A stretch of 8,235 bases of DNA. It comes from Bacteroidaceae bacterium (GTDB lineage: Bacteria; Bacteroidota; Bacteroidia; Bacteroidales; Bacteroidaceae). The stretch is taken from contig JAFYWE010000171.1 in assembly GCA_017558165.1 (NCBI GenBank), forward strand, positions 1-8,235. Reading direction: 5' to 3'. Below, piece after piece: positions 5,899 to 8,235 of the stretch. Position numbers and translations under genes: made by a program. A model generated the notes under the pieces. That model ran no database searches, was not told the origin of the DNA, and was given only the letters and a program-made list of their open reading frames with translations. How positions within the stretch are numbered: position 1 is the stretch's first letter; each line of letters starts with the position of its first letter.

Positions 5899-6936
5899 TT
5901 AAGCAATCTCCTCAACGTTACCGAACCTGTTCCACACGCGGGCAAAGCCATACTCGCCCACCTTACCCTGCGGAACAAGCAACAGCGTGCGTGAATAGAC
6001 ATCGGCATCAGCGATATCGGCCGAGCACATTGGAGCAGCCTCGCACATCACGCGCAACTCCTTGAGCGACCTGCAACTGCGGAAAGCCTGGTCACCCACG
6101 TTCACCACTGCGGCGGGAACTGTTATGCTCTCGATTGCCGAACAGTTATAGAAAGCACCGTAACCTATGCTGAGCACGCCATCGTGCAGTGTAACCTTCT
6201 TCAATGAAGTACAGTTGGCAAGCACACCCTGGTCGAGCATGTTCACAGCCTGTGGCAATGAGAATTCCTCAAGTGACGAACAGCCCCAGAAGGCACCCTT
6301 CTTCACAGCCGCAACGGTTGACGGCAACTCCACTGCACGCAACGACGAGCAGTCACGGAACGCCCAGCCCTCGACAGAGAGAAGTCCCTGGGGCAACGAC
6401 ACCTCGCAAAGCGACGAACAGCCACAGAAGGCATATTCACCGATTGTGTCCACGACATCACCCACCGATATGCGCGCGAGCGACCTGCACCCGTCAAAGA
6501 GCGACGGTTCGATACTCACCAGGTTATCGGGCAGGAACACCTTCTCAAGCGACACACAGCCAGCAAAGGCAGAGCGGCCGATAACGAGCACATTGGGTGG
6601 CAGCACCACCTCAACGAGCGAACCGCAGCCCTTGAACGCCTGCATGCCAATCATGTGCAATGCACTGTTAAAGGTAACGGCAGAGAGCTGCGCACAGCCC
6701 TCAAACGCGCTTATTCCAACAGAATCAATGTTATCGCCCAGTACCACCGAGGTCAACGCCGCACAATCCATAAAGGCCTCATCGAGAATGTCGGCCACCT
6801 GATACTCCACGCCACCCACCTCAACTGAGGCAGGAATCACCACAGCACCCGAATAAGGTTCAAGACTCTTTGTAACAGTGGCAACTTTCTTTGCACTGTC
6901 AAGCAGATATGTTATATTGTCTATTTTTGTTATCAT
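5899..6936 (-). CDS. BspA-like leucine-rich repeat protein (LRR_5 type), no signal peptide
   Basis: This 345-residue protein is built almost entirely of 11 tandem 23-residue repeats (residues 49-301) with the pattern I-g-x-x-A-F-x-x-C-x-S-L-x-x-v-x-L-P. That pattern is the LRR_5/BspA repeat first known from surface proteins of Bacteroidota and treponemes. The N-terminal 48 residues (YSGAVVIPASVEVGGVEY) and the C-terminal cap (LLLVPQGKVGEYGF, then W and F) are the normal ends of such a domain, so it appears complete. No signal peptide, lipobox or C-terminal sorting domain is present. An in-frame TAA at 6957-6955 upstream of the ATG excludes a longer N-terminus. It is therefore predicted to be cytoplasmic unless exported unconventionally. 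Its partner is unknown; BspA repeats generally bind proteins. It lies 85 bases downstream of queA and 84 bases upstream of the DUF2027-Smr gene, all on one strand. Confidence 0.88.
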   Translation of the reverse strand: MITKIDNITYLLDSAKKVATVTKSLEPYSGAVVIPASVEVGGVEYQVADILDEAFMDCAALTSVVLGDNIDSVGISAFEGCAQLSAVTFNSALHMIGMQAFKGCGSLVEVVLPPNVLVIGRSAFAGCVSLEKVFLPDNLVSIEPSLFDGCRSLARISVGDVVDTIGEYAFCGCSSLCEVSLPQGLLSVEGWAFRDCSSLRAVELPSTVAAVKKGAFWGCSSLEEFSLPQAVNMLDQGVLANCTSLKKVTLHDGVLSIGYGAFYNCSAIESITVPAAVVNVGDQAFRSCRSLKELRVMCEAAPMCSADIADADVYSRTLLLVPQGKVGEYGFARVWNRFGNVEEIA

Positions 6937-6968
6937 AAAACAAATATCAAATGATTATCCATCATATT

Positions 6969-7003
6969 GCTCCCCTGTTTTAGGGGAGCTGTCGGTTACC
7001 GAC
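6969..7003. repeat. Tandem hairpin pair downstream of queA
   Basis: Two adjacent perfect hairpins occupy this stretch. The first pairs gctcccct (6969-6976) with aggggagc (6982-6989), an 8-bp stem with a five-base loop. The second is gtcggttaccgac (6991-7003). A further aggggt follows at 7006-7011, echoing the first arm. The pair sits in the 85-base gap after the queA stop and before the LRR gene start. No T-run follows either stem on the minus strand, so it is not a canonical intrinsic terminator. It resembles a short palindromic interspersed repeat (REP-like) and may stabilise the upstream mRNA. Confidence 0.55.
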
Positions 7004-7021
7004 TGAGGGGTCAGGAATCAC

Positions 7022-8235
7022 TCAAGGAATCAGCAGAGAACTGTCACCATAACTAAGGAAACGGAAATCATGAGCAAGGGCATAGTCATATATCTTGCGC
7101 CACTCACCCTTCACGAAAGCCGACACCAACAGCAAGAGCGTACTCTTGGGCTGGTGAAAATTGGTAACAATGGCCTTTACTATGCGGAATGTATACCCCG
7201 GAGCAATCATTATCTGTGTATGCGAGTGTACACGGTCAAGACCGTTGCGCTCCAACCATGCAACAAGCGCCTCAAGTGCCTCTACGGTACTCAAAGAGTG
7301 CTCGCGGTTATACGGCGTCCACTGACCCACATGCAGCTTGTCCTGAGTGATTGCAGGATTCTCGGCCACAAGCTCACCAAGGAAATAGAGACTCTCAAGG
7401 GTGCGCACCGATGTCGTTCCCACAGCCACGGCACAGCCACCTGCGGCAATAAGCTTCTCAAGCAAGGCCTTACGCACCTCAATATACTCCTCGTGCATCT
7501 CATGGTCGGCAATGAGCTCACTCTTCACAGGCTTGAAGGTACCCGCACCAACGTGCAACGTAACCTCCTCGCGCTCAACACCCGCAGCCGTCAATGCCTC
7601 AAGCACGGCCGGAGTAAAGTGCAGGCCCGCAGTAGGCGCTGCCACAGAGCCCTTCACCTTTGAATAGACAGTCTGGTAAGTACGTGTATCGCTCTCCTCG
7701 GTCGCGCGGTTGAGATATGGAGGAATAGGCAACTCTCCGGCAGCCTCAAGCAACTCGGCAAACGAACAGCCACCATCCCATGTAAAGCGTACATGGTTCA
7801 CAGCCGCAGGGCCACCCACACGCTCCACCGACAGAATCACCTCCTTGCCGGCCACAGTCACGCACTGCGAGAGCACACCACCCTTCCAACGGTTGGAGTT
7901 ACCCACAAGACACTGCCACACACACTCCTTTGTCTCAAGGAATATCTGCTGATAGTCACAAGGCTGTTCAGGCTCAAGACAGAACACCTCGATGAGCGCA
8001 CCAGTCTCCTTGCGGAAACGCAGACGCGCCTGTATCACCTTCGTATTGTTGAAGACCATCAATGAGTTCTGCGGGATGAATTGTGGCAAGTTGGAGAAAC
8101 GCTCCTCACACACCACACCTTTATTATATATCAAGAGCTTTGACGTGTCACGCTCAGCAAGCGGATATTTTGCAATCCTCTCATCGGGCAACGGATAGTC
8201 ATACTCGGCAATCGCTATTTCCTGAATGTTTTTCA
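7022..8235 (-). CDS. queA: S-adenosylmethionine:tRNA ribosyltransferase-isomerase (start codon cut by window edge)
   Basis: QueA transfers and rearranges the ribose of S-adenosylmethionine onto 7-aminomethyl-7-deazaguanine in tRNA, giving epoxyqueuosine in the wobble position. Reading back in frame gives KNIQEIAIAEYDYPLPDERIA, preceded by ?TG at the right edge. The start is therefore very probably an ATG whose A is base 8236, making a protein of 404 residues. Family motifs on that numbering are FNNTKVIQARL (62-72), IPPYLNR (171-177), YQTVY (187-191) and GSVAAPTAGLHFT (196-208). They continue with LHVGAGTFKPV (227-237), HEMHEEYIEV (245-254), GTTSVRTLES (273-282) and TNFHQPKSTLLLLVSAF (358-374). 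The usual QueA has about 340-356 residues; the extra length seems to lie in the middle third (about 90-150). A shorter product from a TTG at 8191 would lose conserved N-terminal sequence and is not favoured. Confidence 0.93.
   Translation of the reverse strand, partial: KNIQEIAIAEYDYPLPDERIAKYPLAERDTSKLLIYNKGVVCEERFSNLPQFIPQNSLMVFNNTKVIQARLRFRKETGALIEVFCLEPEQPCDYQQIFLETKECVWQCLVGNSNRWKGGVLSQCVTVAGKEVILSVERVGGPAAVNHVRFTWDGGCSFAELLEAAGELPIPPYLNRATEESDTRTYQTVYSKVKGSVAAPTAGLHFTPAVLEALTAAGVEREEVTLHVGAGTFKPVKSELIADHEMHEEYIEVRKALLEKLIAAGGCAVAVGTTSVRTLESLYFLGELVAENPAITQDKLHVGQWTPYNREHSLSTVEALEALVAWLERNGLDRVHSHTQIMIAPGYTFRIVKAIVTNFHQPKSTLLLLVSAFVKGEWRKIYDYALAHDFRFLSYGDSSLLIP

Noticed and set aside
7070..7663. 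A 197-codon plus-strand open frame inside queA
   Set aside because: It is antisense to conserved QueA motifs and has no plausible product of its own.

Overview
This window looks like ordinary chromosome from a member of the Bacteroidales (Bacteroidota). The evidence is the gene content and the start-site style. There is a DUF2027-Smr protein, a BspA-type leucine-rich repeat protein, a long-form QueA, and a membrane-anchored LytTR regulator. Start codons lack clear Shine-Dalgarno sequences, and TAnnTTTG promoter elements are present. I cannot assign a genus.

Layout, left to right. (1) The left edge holds the N-terminal part of a monofunctional aspartate kinase (minus strand, running off the window). 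It lies 11 bases downstream of an FtsE-type ABC ATPase gene. (2) A gene-free stretch of about 680 bases (1062-1738) separates ftsE from a divergent plus-strand pair. It holds an A+T-rich 191-base element with 17-base inverted ends, a 169-base palindromic dispersed repeat, and candidate promoters for both flanking genes. (3) The plus-strand pair is a four-helix membrane LytTR transcription regulator followed 18 bases later by purN. (4) A perfect 21-bp hairpin forms a two-way terminator between purN and the convergent peptidase T gene pepT. (5) A second, shorter copy of the dispersed repeat sits between pepT and the next gene. (6) Three further minus-strand genes follow: a DUF2027-Smr protein, a BspA-like LRR protein without a signal peptide, and queA. 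The queA start codon is cut by one base at the right edge. A pair of tandem hairpins lies between queA and the LRR gene.

Most genes are housekeeping: lysine/threonine/methionine-branch amino acid synthesis, cell division or envelope ABC function, purine synthesis, peptide breakdown and queuosine tRNA modification. I found no defence island, CRISPR array, tRNA, rRNA or intact transposase. The items most worth a second look are the two repeat families in the non-coding DNA, the LytTR-purN pairing, the DUF2027-Smr protein and the signal-less BspA-like protein. None of these amounts to a demonstrated new system.
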